Source of the DNA: Alphaproteobacteria bacterium
GTDB lineage: Bacteria > Pseudomonadota > Alphaproteobacteria > Caulobacterales > Parvularculaceae
Assembly: GCA_016125455.1 (NCBI GenBank)
Contig: WGLS01000009.1
Location: 59,501-123,500, forward strand
Direction: 5' to 3'
Length of the DNA: 64,000 nt
How positions within the stretch are numbered: position 1 is the stretch's first letter; each line of letters opens with the position of its first letter. Below the pieces are notes generated by a model. That model was given only the letters and a program-made list of their open reading frames with translations, was not told where the DNA came from and ran no database searches. Positions 1 to 9,210 of the stretch are shown here, piece by piece. Made by a program: the position numbers and the translations under genes.

Positions 1-1
1 G

Positions 2-721
2 GGCCTGGCGTCGTCAGAGCGCCCGGGCGTCCTGATTAGCGGGTCCTCGTTGTGGTCCGCGGCCCTCGCCAAGGCGCTGGCGGACGCGGACGTGCCGGTG
101 CTGGTCGCCGATGCCAGCTGGCGGCGCTTGCGCCCGGCGCGGGAGGCGGGCTTGCAGACCTATTATGGCGAGCTGCTCTCCGAGGTTACCGAGCATCACC
201 TTGAGCTTAACCGCTACGGCGTGCTGCTCGCGGTTGGCGGCAATGAGGCCCACAATGCGCTCGTCTGCACGGACCTCGCGCCGGAGATGGGCAGGGCGGC
301 TATCTATCAGGTCAATGCGCGCGGCAAGGACGACGACAACAGACGCGCGCTTTCCTACACCCTGCAGGGGCGCACGCTGCTGAAATCAGCGGCGCCGCTC
401 GATCAGCTCATGAACCGCCACTTTGCGGGCTGGCGATTTCGAAAGGCGACGCTGTCCGAAGAGTTTACGCCCGAGGCATATCAGAAATCGCTCGCGAAGG
501 ACGCGGAAACCGTGGCGATCATCCGTCGGGGGAATGTCTTGATCGAATCCCCCGAAGCGCCGCTGCGCCCGGCGGTCGGCGATGTCGTCATTTACTATTC
601 GCCGCCGTCTGACGCGGACGATGACAAGCCGGAGACGCCGCCCCAGACCGAAGCCGAGGAACGGCTGCGACAAGAAGTCGAAGCGGAGGGAGAAACGGCC
701 GCGCCGGCGCCGACCCTCTGA
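2..721 (+). CDS. Cation/proton antiporter, C-terminal TrkA-N part (5' partial)
   Basis: The reading frame is open from the first full codon, so the gene starts outside the window and 239 residues are visible. The visible part opens with a Rossmann-like strand-turn (VLISGSS) and an AxxLAxALADAD helix. It continues with a nucleotide-fold region (LLAVGGNEAHNALVCTDLAPEMG) typical of the cytoplasmic TrkA-N/RCK-like domain that follows the membrane part of CPA1-type sodium or potassium/proton antiporters in alphaproteobacteria. The tail is acidic and low-complexity (residues after about 195). The membrane domain is not in view, so substrate cation and transporter class are inferred from the C-terminal domain only. 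Confidence 0.65.
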   Translation, partial: GLASSERPGVLISGSSLWSAALAKALADADVPVLVADASWRRLRPAREAGLQTYYGELLSEVTEHHLELNRYGVLLAVGGNEAHNALVCTDLAPEMGRAAIYQVNARGKDDDNRRALSYTLQGRTLLKSAAPLDQLMNRHFAGWRFRKATLSEEFTPEAYQKSLAKDAETVAIIRRGNVLIESPEAPLRPAVGDVVIYYSPPSDADDDKPETPPQTEAEERLRQEVEAEGETAAPAPTL

Positions 722-801
722 ACACGCCACAATCCCCACCTGTCTGGTTAAATGTCCGTTAGCGCTTGACCGCATAGGATCGACGCCGGGAGACGTGGTT
801 T

Positions 802-1770
802 ATGCCCTCGGCGGCGACAGCTAAACGAACCAGCGGCGGCATGATCGCCGCGTACCTGACGCGTTACGCGCCGACGGGACCCGACGCCGCGCCCGACTGT
901 CCCGTCGGGGAAAGAGATGCGTCCGTCCGATCCTCCGCTTTGCCGTTATCTTTGTTGTCCGGCGATGCCGGCATCGAAGACCCTTCCGAACACGCGGTTG
1001 CCGAAGGCCTTTCAAGCGATCCGCGCCTTGACGCCAATGCGGCGAGCGCCGATCGCGCGGCGGTCCTCAAAGCCGCCGCTGCGTCTTTGCTGGACGCCAG
1101 CCACAGGCTGCGCACGCCGGTGAACGCCATTGTCGGTTTCGCATCGATGATCGAGGATGCTGAGACCTATGGCGTCGATGCCGGAAAGTGCAGCGCCTAT
1201 GCGGCCTATATTGCACAGTCAACGGATGTTCTTGTTCGCCATTTCGATCTCCTCTTCGAAACGGCGGCGTTCGACGCGGCGACCGTCGCCCCCGTGACCC
1301 AGAAGATCGATCTCGCCGAACTCGTGGGCGCCGCTGCATCGCGCGTCGACCGGGCGGCGCAGGCGGCCGGCGTCACGGTCGCTGACCGGACAACGGCGGC
1401 AGAGGCTGCGGCGGTCGGGGATCCTGATCTTTCCGCCTCGGCGATCGAGCACCTGCTGCGCGCCGCCATCGAGCGCTCGCCGGAGGGAGGCGAAATCCTG
1501 GTAAGGGCCGCAATGGCCGGCGAAGGCCGCGTCGGGGTCAGCGTTCGGGATTTTGGGTCGGCGATGCAAACGGACGCCGTCGACGATGCTCTTTCGATCG
1601 CTGTCTCGCCTGAGCTCGGTCTCGGCCGGATGCTGCGCGGCGCCGGCGGCGGGCCGCCAGGCGCCATCGCGATGGCGCGCCGACTTGTCGAACTTCAGGG
1701 CGGCGCCATTGCCCTGAAGAGTCGCGAGGGGCGGGGACTGCTCGTTCAACTCGACTGGCCGATGGCCTGA
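802..1770 (+). CDS. Soluble histidine-kinase-like protein (HisKA with degenerate ATPase domain)
   Basis: This 322-residue protein has no signal peptide or membrane segment. A HisKA dimerisation helix contains the H-box SHRLRTPVNAIVGF, with the candidate phospho-accepting His at residue 101. The following ATPase-like half is recognisable by a G1-like VRDFG (around 249-253), a glycine-rich stretch (GAGGGPPG, 280-287) and a closing ARRLVELQGGAIALKSREG block as in HATPase_c. The expected N-box asparagine is not evident: the corresponding helix reads EHLLRAAI. It may be a weak or inactive kinase. The first 85 residues are low-complexity with no known sensor domain. ATG at 802 follows GGGAGA at 788-793. 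It lies 25 bases upstream of a HerA-like ATPase gene, suggesting an operon. Confidence 0.7.
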   Translation: MPSAATAKRTSGGMIAAYLTRYAPTGPDAAPDCPVGERDASVRSSALPLSLLSGDAGIEDPSEHAVAEGLSSDPRLDANAASADRAAVLKAAAASLLDASHRLRTPVNAIVGFASMIEDAETYGVDAGKCSAYAAYIAQSTDVLVRHFDLLFETAAFDAATVAPVTQKIDLAELVGAAASRVDRAAQAAGVTVADRTTAAEAAAVGDPDLSASAIEHLLRAAIERSPEGGEILVRAAMAGEGRVGVSVRDFGSAMQTDAVDDALSIAVSPELGLGRMLRGAGGGPPGAIAMARRLVELQGGAIALKSREGRGLLVQLDWPMA

Positions 1771-1795
1771 GATAATCGGGATAGGGAATATCACC

Positions 1796-3511
1796 ATGAG
1801 CAAGACCAGGCTCGCGCGGAAACAGCTCGAGGACGCAGGCGCACCCGTCTCGCGAATCCCTGAGCCGAAGCTTATCGGCCGCGTCGTCTCGATCGACGGC
1901 GCCCATGCTGTCATCTCACTGTCGCCCGGCGCCCTGTCCGCCGCCCGCGAGGACCGGCCGCAAATCGGGGCGATCCTGTCAATCGATGCGGGCCCGTCGG
2001 TTGTGCTTGGGCTTGTTTCGGCGATGAGCGGACCGCCGGCCGCCGCCAGTGCGGCGAACGCGGACGGGCGCTCGACCGGCCCCGGCGCGCTTGTGGAACT
2101 GGAACTGATCGGCGAATTTTCAAAGCCGACCGCCAGTGCGCCTGGCCGTTTCCGCCGCGGCGTTTCTTTCTATCCGGCGCTGAATGACGGCGCTCACCTG
2201 GCGACTCGCGACGAGCTTGCGGCGCTCTTCCTGTCGAACAGCGGCGCAACGGTCCGGGTTGGCGCCATCAAGCAGGATGCGTCAATTCCAGCGTCCGTTG
2301 CCGTCAACAATCTCTTCTCGCGGCATTGCGCGATCCTCGGAACGACCGGCGCCGGCAAATCGTGCGCCGTTACGCTCATGCTGAACTCTGTGCTAAAGAA
2401 ATATCCGCATGCCCACATCGTCCTGCTCGACGTGCATAATGAGTATGCAAACTGTTTTGGCGAGAAGGCGATCGTCTTTGATTCGTCTAATCTCACGCTG
2501 CCGTTTTGGATGCTGACGTTCGAGGAATTCTCGGAGATCCTTTACCCCGGCCGGCGCAATTGCGAAGAAGAGATCGAGATACTGCTTGAGCTCATTCCGG
2601 CGGCTCGCCGGATGAATCTTGGCGCGCCGACCAAGAGCGGGGCAGGCCTAACCGAACGCCGCTCCGACCCGAGCGCCGTGACAGTCGATACGCCGACGCC
2701 CTACCGCGTCTCTGACCTCTTGACGCTCATTGACCGGTCGCTAGGCGGCCTAGACCATGCCCGTGCGACGGCGCCATTCAAACGGCTCCGGGCGCGGTTG
2801 AAGCAGATCAGCACCGACGCCCGCTACGGCTTCATGTTTGGCGGGCTCACCGTGCAGGACACGATGTCCGAACTGCTCGGCCAGTTGTTCCGCATCCCTG
2901 TCGCCGATGCCCCGGTCAGCGTCATTGAGCTCGGCGGCATGCCGGACGAAGTAGCGCAGGTCGTTGTTTCGGTGATCGCCAGGATCGCGTTTGAGTTTGG
3001 CTTGTGGAGCCATGGCGCGGCGCCGGTCGCGCTGATCGTCGAAGATGCTCACCGGTTCGCCGCTGCGGATTCCGACAGCGGCTTCGCCCCGACCCGGCGA
3101 GCGCTCGTTCGCATCGCGAAAGAAGGCCGCAAGACCGGCGTATCGCTCTGGGTCGTCTCCCAGCGGCCGACGGAACTCGATCCGACCGTCTTGTCGCAGT
3201 GCAATTCCATCTTCGCGATGCGGCTGGCCAACCAGGCCGACCAGGACGCGCTGCGCGCTGCAATCCCAGACGCTGCAACGAGCCTGCTCGCGTGCCTGCC
3301 CTCGCTTGGCCTTGGCGAGGCGATCGCCATCGGGGAGAGCGTGGCGCTGCCCTGCCGGATCCGGTTCGACGCTGTCTCGCGTGAGACGACGCCGCGCAGC
3401 CTGACCTCCAGCTTTACTGAAGCCTGGGCGATTTCGATTGAAGACGAAGCTTTCCTCGAACGCATCGTCGACCAGTGGCGGGCCCAGAAAATCCTGACGG
3501 CGCTGTCCTAG
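1796..3511 (+). CDS. HerA-type hexameric ATPase (DUF87)
   Basis: This is a 571-residue ATPase of the HerA/FtsK branch, whose members form DNA-translocating hexamers. Residues about 20-160 form a beta-rich N-terminal part like the HAS-barrel. Walker A is GTTGAGKS (182-189), followed by the HerA-style VLLDVHNEY (209-217). Walker B is VALIVEDAH (411-419). The SQRPTELDPTVLSQCN block (455-470) is the characteristic HerA sensor/arginine region. Archaeal HerA works with the NurA nuclease; bacterial relatives pair with varied effectors, including phage-defence nucleases and Sir2 proteins. No nuclease is adjacent here; the partner appears to be the kinase-like gene just upstream. The specific substrate is unknown. 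Confidence 0.8.
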   Translation: MSKTRLARKQLEDAGAPVSRIPEPKLIGRVVSIDGAHAVISLSPGALSAAREDRPQIGAILSIDAGPSVVLGLVSAMSGPPAAASAANADGRSTGPGALVELELIGEFSKPTASAPGRFRRGVSFYPALNDGAHLATRDELAALFLSNSGATVRVGAIKQDASIPASVAVNNLFSRHCAILGTTGAGKSCAVTLMLNSVLKKYPHAHIVLLDVHNEYANCFGEKAIVFDSSNLTLPFWMLTFEEFSEILYPGRRNCEEEIEILLELIPAARRMNLGAPTKSGAGLTERRSDPSAVTVDTPTPYRVSDLLTLIDRSLGGLDHARATAPFKRLRARLKQISTDARYGFMFGGLTVQDTMSELLGQLFRIPVADAPVSVIELGGMPDEVAQVVVSVIARIAFEFGLWSHGAAPVALIVEDAHRFAAADSDSGFAPTRRALVRIAKEGRKTGVSLWVVSQRPTELDPTVLSQCNSIFAMRLANQADQDALRAAIPDAATSLLACLPSLGLGEAIAIGESVALPCRIRFDAVSRETTPRSLTSSFTEAWAISIEDEAFLERIVDQWRAQKILTALS

Positions 3512-3593
3512 GTTCGCCTATCCGGGGGGTTGGCCCTTAACTTTCCGGACGGCATGGCTCACTCTCCGGCGGAAGCCTTTGTGGGAGACTGCC

Positions 3594-4676
3594 ATGTCCG
3601 GCCTCAGCCGCTCGCCTTTTGTTCGTTTCGGGATTGCCGCCGTCGCGGCGTGCGCCATGGTCGGCGCCGCAAGTGCAGCGGAAAAGATGAGCAAGCCGCC
3701 GCTGACAATCCTTATCCACGGCGGCGCTGGCGCGCTCGAAAAAGGTCTTTATACGCCTGAGGAAGAAGCCGCCTTTCTTGGGGCCCTCGAAGAGGCCTTG
3801 CGGCTTGGATATGCAGTTCTTGAGGGCGGCGGCCCGGCGCTCGACGCCATCACCGCATCGATCACCTACCTTGAGGATTCGCCGCTGTTCAATGCGGGCA
3901 GAGGCGCCGTCTTCACCCGCGACGGCAAGAATGAGCTTGATGCCTCGATCATGGACGGCGCAACGCGCAACGCAGGTTCCGTCGCCGGAATCACCCGGAT
4001 CAAGAATCCGGTCCTTCTGGCGCGCGCCGTCATGGAGAAGTCCGAACACGTCATGCTGATCGGCGAGGGGGCCGAAGAGTTCGCCCGCGAGCAGGATCTG
4101 GAGTTCGTCTCGCCATCCTATTTCCGTACCGAAAGGCGCTGGTCGGACTACAAGGCGCGACTTGCGCGCGAGAAGGAAGCCGGCAGGCAGGGAGCGCTCG
4201 ACCCTGTAACCGGTCCTGCCGGCAATCCGGAAACAGGCGACGCTCGCCAAGACAAGTACGGCACAGTCGGCGCCGTCGCAATTGATGCGGATGGCAATCT
4301 CGCCGCGGGCACGTCAACGGGCGGCATGATGATGAAACGCTACGGTCGGGTTGGCGACGTGCCGATCGTTGGCGCGGGCGTTTATGCCGATAACGGATCA
4401 TGCGCCGTGTCGTCGACGGGATGGGGTGAGTACTTTATCCGGCTCAGCGTCGCCCGCGAGATTTGCGCGCAGGTCGAATACGCCGGAAAGACCGTCCCCG
4501 AAGCCGCCAATGACGTCATCCATAATCGCCTCCAGACCCTCGGCGGCGACGGCGGCGTGATTGTGCTCGGCCCAGACGGCGATCACGCGATGACGTTCAA
4601 TTCCAAGGGCATGTTCAGGGGCGTCCTGGTCGAGGGCGGCGCGCCGCAGACCGCGATCTACGGCGAGGGCGAATAA
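3594..4676 (+). CDS. Secreted isoaspartyl peptidase/L-asparaginase (Ntn hydrolase)
   Basis: This 360-residue plant-type asparaginase/isoaspartyl aminopeptidase is made as a precursor that cleaves itself before the nucleophilic Thr. The N-terminus is a signal peptide (hydrophobic core about 11-27, AASAAE cut region). The mature enzyme starts with the family motif ILIHGGAG (39-46). The autocleavage site is DKYGTVGAV with Thr224 as nucleophile, followed by AAGTSTGG, which contributes to the active site. ATG at 3594 is preferred over an in-frame TTG at 3579 because GGGAGA ends five bases before it. The product probably acts in the periplasm on isoaspartyl dipeptides or asparagine. It faces the amidase gene convergently. 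Confidence 0.85.
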   Translation: MSGLSRSPFVRFGIAAVAACAMVGAASAAEKMSKPPLTILIHGGAGALEKGLYTPEEEAAFLGALEEALRLGYAVLEGGGPALDAITASITYLEDSPLFNAGRGAVFTRDGKNELDASIMDGATRNAGSVAGITRIKNPVLLARAVMEKSEHVMLIGEGAEEFAREQDLEFVSPSYFRTERRWSDYKARLAREKEAGRQGALDPVTGPAGNPETGDARQDKYGTVGAVAIDADGNLAAGTSTGGMMMKRYGRVGDVPIVGAGVYADNGSCAVSSTGWGEYFIRLSVAREICAQVEYAGKTVPEAANDVIHNRLQTLGGDGGVIVLGPDGDHAMTFNSKGMFRGVLVEGGAPQTAIYGEGE

Positions 4677-4696
4677 GCGGCGCGGGCGCGCGCCGC
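4677..4696. terminator. Bidirectional GC hairpin between convergent genes
   Basis: A perfect 8-base stem (GCGGCGCG / CGCGCCGC) with a GGCG loop fills the 21 bases between the stop codons of the asparaginase and amidase genes. There is no T-run on either side, so it is a candidate for both strands rather than a textbook intrinsic terminator. Confidence 0.45.
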
Positions 4697-4697
4697 C

Positions 4698-6383
4698 TCA
4701 ATCCTCGCGGAATGTCGGCATGCGGATCATGTTTGATGCCCTTTCGTACGCGCGTCCGGCGACAAGCACCTTTTCGTCGTCCCACGCGGTTCCGATGAAA
4801 GTCAGGCCGAGCGGCAGCCCATCCGCATCGCCCATCGGAACGGTGATGATCGGATAGCCGGCCATCGCGCCGAGCCACCCTGCGCCGACGCGGGCCGGCC
4901 CGTCCTCTTTGGTCTCGTCTGTTTCCGCTTCGTCATCGGCGCCTTCCTCGGCATTCGGCGCGTCGTCTGCTTCTTGCGTCGGCATGATCGGCTCAGCGGG
5001 GCGCCGCGAGGGCATGACCAGCAGCTCGACATCGTGCGCCGCGAGCAGCTTGTCGATGCCGTCTCGGCCTGCCGCCTGCTTGATGCCGTCACGGATGCGG
5101 ATGTATTCCGGGTCATCGAGATCCGGCGCCTCTGCGGCGGCAACGAAAATCGACTGGTCGAACAGCGGCATTTCGCGATCCGCATTTGCGTCGTTGAAGG
5201 CGATGAGGTCGCTGAGCGTGCGCGCTTCGACCGCTGGCGCTGTGGTCTCAAGATAACGGTTCACGCCGTCCCTGAACTCCATCAGCAACAGATCAAGGCC
5301 GGAGGCCTCAAGGATCGGGTCGGGCTCGAAGTCGGCGATGTCGACGAGCACTGCGCCTTCGGATTGCAGCGCCGCAAGGGCGGCTTCGAACGCTGCGGAG
5401 ATGCGCGGGTCGTCGCCTTCCGCCCATCGAAAGACGCCAATCCGCATGCCGTCGACGCCGGCCTCAATCCTTGCCAGGTAGTCCGCCTTGCGAGCGTCGG
5501 CTTCGCTGGTGGCGGGATCGGCCGGGTCGCTGCCCGCCATTGCGTTCAGCATCAGGGCTGCGTCGCGCACGGTTCGCGTCATCGGACCCGCCGTATCCTG
5601 CGAGGCGGCAATTGGCACGATGCCGCTGCGCGACAGGAGCCCGACCGTTGGCTTGAAGCCGACGATGCCGTTCATTGCGGCGGGGCAGGTGATCGAGCCG
5701 TTCGTTTCCGTGCCGATGGCGAGCGGCGCAAGCAGGGCCGCGACCGCCGCCCCGGACCCCGACGAAGAGCCGCAAGGCGTACGGTCCGTATGGTGAGGAT
5801 TGCGCGCCTGGCCGCCGACGCCGCTCCAGCCGGAAATGGAATCGAACGACCGGAAATTCGCCCACTCCGACAAGTTGGTCTTGCCAAGGATAATGGCGCC
5901 CTCAGCTCGCAGCCGCGCGACGACAGGCGCATCGCGCATGGTGTCATTGGCGGCGAGGGCGAGGGAGCCGGCAGTCGTTGGCAACTCACGGGTTTCGACA
6001 TTGTCCTTCACCAGGACCGGCACGCCGTGCAAAGGCCCCCGCAGCTCGCCCGCGGCGCGTTCGGCGTCGCGCGCGCGCGCCTCCTCGATGGCGTCAGGAT
6101 TGAGGACGATGATGCTGCCAAGGGTCGGGCCCTGGCGGTCGATGGCTTCGATCCGTTCAAGATAGGCTGCAACGGCCGACTCGCTTGTCAGATTGCCGAC
6201 TTCAAGGGCGGCAATCAGCGCTTCGGCGCTGGTTGCGGGCGCCGCCGGAACGGCGTCAACCGCGCTGGCCTGCGGCTTACCGGCCGCGCTCTCGTCGCCG
6301 GGCGCCGACTGCGTCTCCGACCCGCAAGCGCCAAGAAGGCTCGCCAGCAGCCCGAAAAAGGCAAGTGCGGAAATCCGGTTCAT
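4698..6383 (-). CDS. Amidase-signature family lipoprotein
   Basis: This is a 561-residue amidase-signature enzyme. Residues 1-20 are a lipoprotein signal peptide with the lipobox LGAC (Cys20), so it should be membrane-anchored and periplasmic. The Ser-cisSer-Lys triad fits Lys126 (VLVKDNVE), Ser206 ([11 protein letters not shown]) and Ser230 ([11 protein letters not shown]), spaced as in GatA and peptide amidase. The C-terminal half has an acidic insertion (about 495-520, rich in Glu and Asp) not typical of GatA. It is therefore not the tRNA amidotransferase subunit but a secreted amide hydrolase of unknown substrate. An in-phase long frame on the other strand is a composition artefact. Confidence 0.85.
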   Translation of the reverse strand: MNRISALAFFGLLASLLGACGSETQSAPGDESAAGKPQASAVDAVPAAPATSAEALIAALEVGNLTSESAVAAYLERIEAIDRQGPTLGSIIVLNPDAIEEARARDAERAAGELRGPLHGVPVLVKDNVETRELPTTAGSLALAANDTMRDAPVVARLRAEGAIILGKTNLSEWANFRSFDSISGWSGVGGQARNPHHTDRTPCGSSSGSGAAVAALLAPLAIGTETNGSITCPAAMNGIVGFKPTVGLLSRSGIVPIAASQDTAGPMTRTVRDAALMLNAMAGSDPADPATSEADARKADYLARIEAGVDGMRIGVFRWAEGDDPRISAAFEAALAALQSEGAVLVDIADFEPDPILEASGLDLLLMEFRDGVNRYLETTAPAVEARTLSDLIAFNDANADREMPLFDQSIFVAAAEAPDLDDPEYIRIRDGIKQAAGRDGIDKLLAAHDVELLVMPSRRPAEPIMPTQEADDAPNAEEGADDEAETDETKEDGPARVGAGWLGAMAGYPIITVPMGDADGLPLGLTFIGTAWDDEKVLVAGRAYERASNMIRMPTFRED

Positions 6384-6492
6384 GTTCCGTGGTCCTTTGA
6401 TCCCCTTCGCGCCGGCAAGGCGCCGGCGCTGCGCGTTTCCTCAGCATCCCGCGTTCCGCCGCCGTCGTCAAAGTGCGCTGTGAAGCCGGATG

Positions 6493-7200
6493 TCAAAGCA
6501 GGCCGAGCGACCGGAAACTTGCTTCGGTCCGGTGGCCGATGATCAGATGGTCGTGGACCGAAATCCCCAGCGCCGTTGCAGCGTTCACGATTTCGCCCGT
6601 CATTGCGATGTCGCCGCCGGATGGCGTTGGGTCGCCGGACGGGTGGTTGTGGACCAGGATGATGGCCGAGGCGTGCAGTTCGAGCGCGCGCTTGACGACT
6701 TCGCGGGGATATACCGGCGTGTGATCAACGGTGCCGCGCTGCTGGACTTCGTCAGCGATCAGGAAGTTCTTGCGGTCGAGGAACAGGATACGGAACAGTT
6801 CGGTCTTCTCGTCCGCCATTGACGCCCGACAATACCTGACAAGGTCGTCCCAGGACGAAATGGCGTGACGCTTCAGGACGCGCTCCTGCGACAGCTTCAG
6901 GGCCGCCGCACGGACGATCATCAGTTCCGTCGCCACGCTGTCGGAAACGCCCTTGATTTCCATCAGACGGTCGCGTGGCGCGCTCAGCGCTTCGGCGAAA
7001 CCGCCAAAGCGGGCGATCAGATCCTTCGCCAGAGGCTTTACGTCGCGCCGGGGTATCGCCCGGAACAGAACGAGCTCCATCAGCTCATAGTCATTCAGAC
7101 TGTCCGCGCCGGCGCGACGAAAGCGTTCGCGAAGCCGCTCGCGGTGTCCTTCGCGATGATCCTTGCCGGCTGGCGGGGCGTCCGCCTGCCGCGCGCTCAT
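6493..7200 (-). CDS. radC: RadC-family JAMM-domain protein
   Basis: This 235-residue protein has an N-terminal helix-hairpin-helix part (about 35-105: [24 protein letters not shown] and [11 protein letters not shown]). A C-terminal JAMM/MPN domain carries the zinc-binding set His184, His186, Ser194 and Asp197 in [14 protein letters not shown]. RadC proteins were once linked to repair, but the molecular role is unsettled. ATG at 7200 overlaps the stop of the upstream membrane-protein gene by ATGA, indicating translational coupling in the sfsA-map-membrane protein-radC operon. Confidence 0.93.
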   Translation of the reverse strand: MSARQADAPPAGKDHREGHRERLRERFRRAGADSLNDYELMELVLFRAIPRRDVKPLAKDLIARFGGFAEALSAPRDRLMEIKGVSDSVATELMIVRAAALKLSQERVLKRHAISSWDDLVRYCRASMADEKTELFRILFLDRKNFLIADEVQQRGTVDHTPVYPREVVKRALELHASAIILVHNHPSGDPTPSGGDIAMTGEIVNAATALGISVHDHLIIGHRTEASFRSLGLL

Positions 7201-7511
7201 GCAAGCCCTGCGAGTTTCATCGCGGCGAACGGCGTGACGAGCGCGACGACGCCATAGACGACGAACCCCGCGATCGCCAGCAGCGCGCCCGATATCCATC
7301 CGCGTGCGTATCGTGTGACGATGAGCGCCGCGAAGCCTGCCGCCCCGACGAAAGGCGCGGCGAACAGAACCACGTCCGTCAGGAAAAATGACCTGATGGG
7401 CGTCAGCGCAGGGATGGCCATTGCCGCAACCCCGGCGACGGCGGTCGCCGCTCCGGCGGCGATGATGGCGCCGCGGCGCTGACCGGTGAAAGCGGTCGCG
7501 GCCTCAGACAT
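7197..7511 (-). CDS. Small membrane protein in map-radC operon
   Basis: This predicted 104-residue protein has three or four hydrophobic segments (about 13-35, 40-58 and 62-98) joined by short basic loops (RYARG). I do not recognise the family. ATG at 7511 overlaps the 3' end of map (ATGTCTGA) and its stop overlaps radC (ATGA), so it is coupled on both sides. The overlaps and the hydrophobic pattern support a real gene; function is unknown. Confidence 0.7.
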   Translation of the reverse strand: MSEAATAFTGQRRGAIIAAGAATAVAGVAAMAIPALTPIRSFFLTDVVLFAAPFVGAAGFAALIVTRYARGWISGALLAIAGFVVYGVVALVTPFAAMKLAGLA

Positions 7512-8355
7512 AGGGCGGCGCATTGCGGCCGGCAGGCGATCGCGTGAAGATTTCGCAGCCATCTTCCGTTACGCCTACTGAATGCTCGAACTGCGCCGAC
7601 AGCGACTTGTCGCGGGTGACCGCCGTCCAGCCATCCCTCAGCATACGGATGTCAGGCTTGCCGTCATTGATCATCGGTTCGATCGTGAAGAACATGCCCG
7701 GCTTCAGCTCGATTGCCGGCGCCTGCTGCAGGCCGACGAAGCGATCGCGGTAAGAGCCGTAGTGGACGACGTTCGGCGCGTCATGGAACACGCGGCCGAG
7801 GCCGTGGCCGCAGAAATCCCGGACGACGGAAAAGCCGGCGCTTTCGGCGATATGCTGTATCGCTGCGCCTACGTCCCGCAAGGTCGCGCCGGGCTTCACC
7901 GCAGCGATCCCCGCCATCATGGATTCATAGGTCTTCTCGACCAGACGGCGCGCCTTAACTTTCGGGTCGCCCGCGAAAAACATGCGGCTCGTGTCGCCAT
8001 GCCATCCATCGACGATCACCGTTACGTCGATGTTCAGTATGTCCCCGTTTTTCAGCGTCTTGTCGGAGGGAATGCCGTGGCAGATCACGTGGTTCACGGA
8101 AATGCAGGAGGCGTGACGGTATCCGCGATACCCGATAGTTGCGGAGAGCGCCCCATGGTCGAGCACGAACTCGCGGATGAGATCGTCAAGGGCCGCCGTC
8201 GAGACGCCAGGCGCCACGTGATCGGCGATCATGTCGAGGCAGGATGCCGCGAGGCGTCCCGCGGCGCGCATGCCCGCGAAATCTTCCGGCGCGTGGATCC
8301 GTATCCGGCCGTCTCGCGCCGGCGGCGCTTCTCGTTCGGCGATGGCGTAGGTCAT
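7504..8355 (-). CDS. map: Methionine aminopeptidase, type I
   Basis: This 283-residue enzyme removes N-terminal methionine from nascent proteins. All five dinuclear metal ligands of the pita-bread fold are visible: Asp110 (NIDVT), Asp121 (HGDTSRMF), His184 (GHGLGRVFH), Glu226 (FTIEPM) and Glu257 (QFEHSV). ATG at 8355 is chosen because GGAG sits five bases upstream and the family's N-terminus begins shortly after. Longer in-frame extensions upstream have no family support. It is second in the sfsA-map-membrane protein-radC run. Confidence 0.95.
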   Translation of the reverse strand: MTYAIAEREAPPARDGRIRIHAPEDFAGMRAAGRLAASCLDMIADHVAPGVSTAALDDLIREFVLDHGALSATIGYRGYRHASCISVNHVICHGIPSDKTLKNGDILNIDVTVIVDGWHGDTSRMFFAGDPKVKARRLVEKTYESMMAGIAAVKPGATLRDVGAAIQHIAESAGFSVVRDFCGHGLGRVFHDAPNVVHYGSYRDRFVGLQQAPAIELKPGMFFTIEPMINDGKPDIRMLRDGWTAVTRDKSLSAQFEHSVGVTEDGCEIFTRSPAGRNAPPYV

Positions 8356-8389
8356 CCGTGCTCCAGTTTGTGGCCGTCTTGCGCAGGGG

Positions 8390-9091
8390 TCATAGCTCAA
8401 TCGGCAAAGGTCGTCGCAAGGTTGCCGCGGCGGTCGTAATTTCACAGTCATAACACAGGGTTTCAACCCCAGCGTCGACTGCGTTGCGCAAGGCGGCGGC
8501 GTAGGCGGGGTCGAGGTCCGCCGCCGGGCGCAGGCGCTCGCAATCCATCCGCTGAACCACGAAAAGCATGACCGACCGGGCCCCGCCGGCCCTGACGTCG
8601 GAAAGCTCCCGCAGGTGCTTCGCCCCCCGCGCGGTAACGCTGTCCGGAAATTCGGCGAGGCCAGGCGAGCGCATCATGTGGACGTTTTTTACCTCGACAT
8701 AGGTGGGCGGCGCGCCGTCCGACTCCAGGAGGATGTCGATCCGGCTGTTGGCGCCGTATTTCACCTCCCGGCGCAGCCCTGCAGCTGGCGACAGTGACGG
8801 AATACGGCCCTCTGTGATGGCCTCCGCGGCTATCCGGTTCGGATTGTTTGTATTGATGGCGACCAGCCCGCCGTCGACTTCGACCAGTTCAAGCGTCATC
8901 GCAAGCTTGCGGTTCCGGTTCGCGCTGACGGAGACCCAGGCGGGCGCCCCTGGCGGGGCGACGCCAAGCATCGAGCCCGGGTTCGGGCAATGAACTGTCG
9001 CTTCTGAGCCGTCCTCCAGCCGGACATCGGCAAGAAACCGTTTGTAGCGGCGCAGAAGGGTTCCGCGCCGCAGCGGCGATGGGAATTCCAT
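8390..9091 (-). CDS. sfsA: SfsA family DNA/RNA nuclease-like protein
   Basis: At 233 residues it matches the usual SfsA length. The N-terminus (LRRGTLLRRYKRFLADVRLEDG) and the VHCPNPGSMLG motif are the family signature. The C-terminal half carries the PD-(D/E)XK-like VEVKNV block near residue 130. E. coli SfsA was named for stimulation of maltose fermentation; its biochemical role is not firmly established. It is first in the operon leading to map, 34 bases away. Confidence 0.92.
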   Translation of the reverse strand: MEFPSPLRRGTLLRRYKRFLADVRLEDGSEATVHCPNPGSMLGVAPPGAPAWVSVSANRNRKLAMTLELVEVDGGLVAINTNNPNRIAAEAITEGRIPSLSPAAGLRREVKYGANSRIDILLESDGAPPTYVEVKNVHMMRSPGLAEFPDSVTARGAKHLRELSDVRAGGARSVMLFVVQRMDCERLRPAADLDPAYAAALRNAVDAGVETLCYDCEITTAAATLRRPLPIEL

Positions 9092-9210
9092 GGGGCGGAT
9101 CCGCCATTCTGGTTGTGGTCGCTCGAATATACTTATCCAAGGTTGTCAAAAGGTTAGTCGATTCGAAATGAAACGCTGCGAGATTCCTGCCGCTTGCGGA
9201 GTTTAAGTCG
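9092..9210. promoter_or_regulatory. Divergent promoter region sfsA / TadG-like gene
   Basis: This 119-base intergenic stretch separates two divergent genes. The centre (about 9122-9172) is clearly AT-richer than the flanks, as expected for promoters, but I cannot name convincing -35/-10 pairs by eye. A GGAG near 9197 is the only ribosome-binding candidate for the plus-strand gene and is somewhat far from its ATG. Confidence 0.35.

Noticed and set aside
4974..6542. 522-codon open frame on the plus strand
   Set aside because: It lies antisense to the clearly recognisable amidase gene and encodes no family motif. Long antisense frames are common in GC-rich DNA.
8380..8425. tRNA-like TAGCTCAATCGG segment
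   Set aside because: It reads like the D-arm of a tRNA, but it is the 3' end of sfsA (last codons and stop) and no acceptor or anticodon stem can be built.
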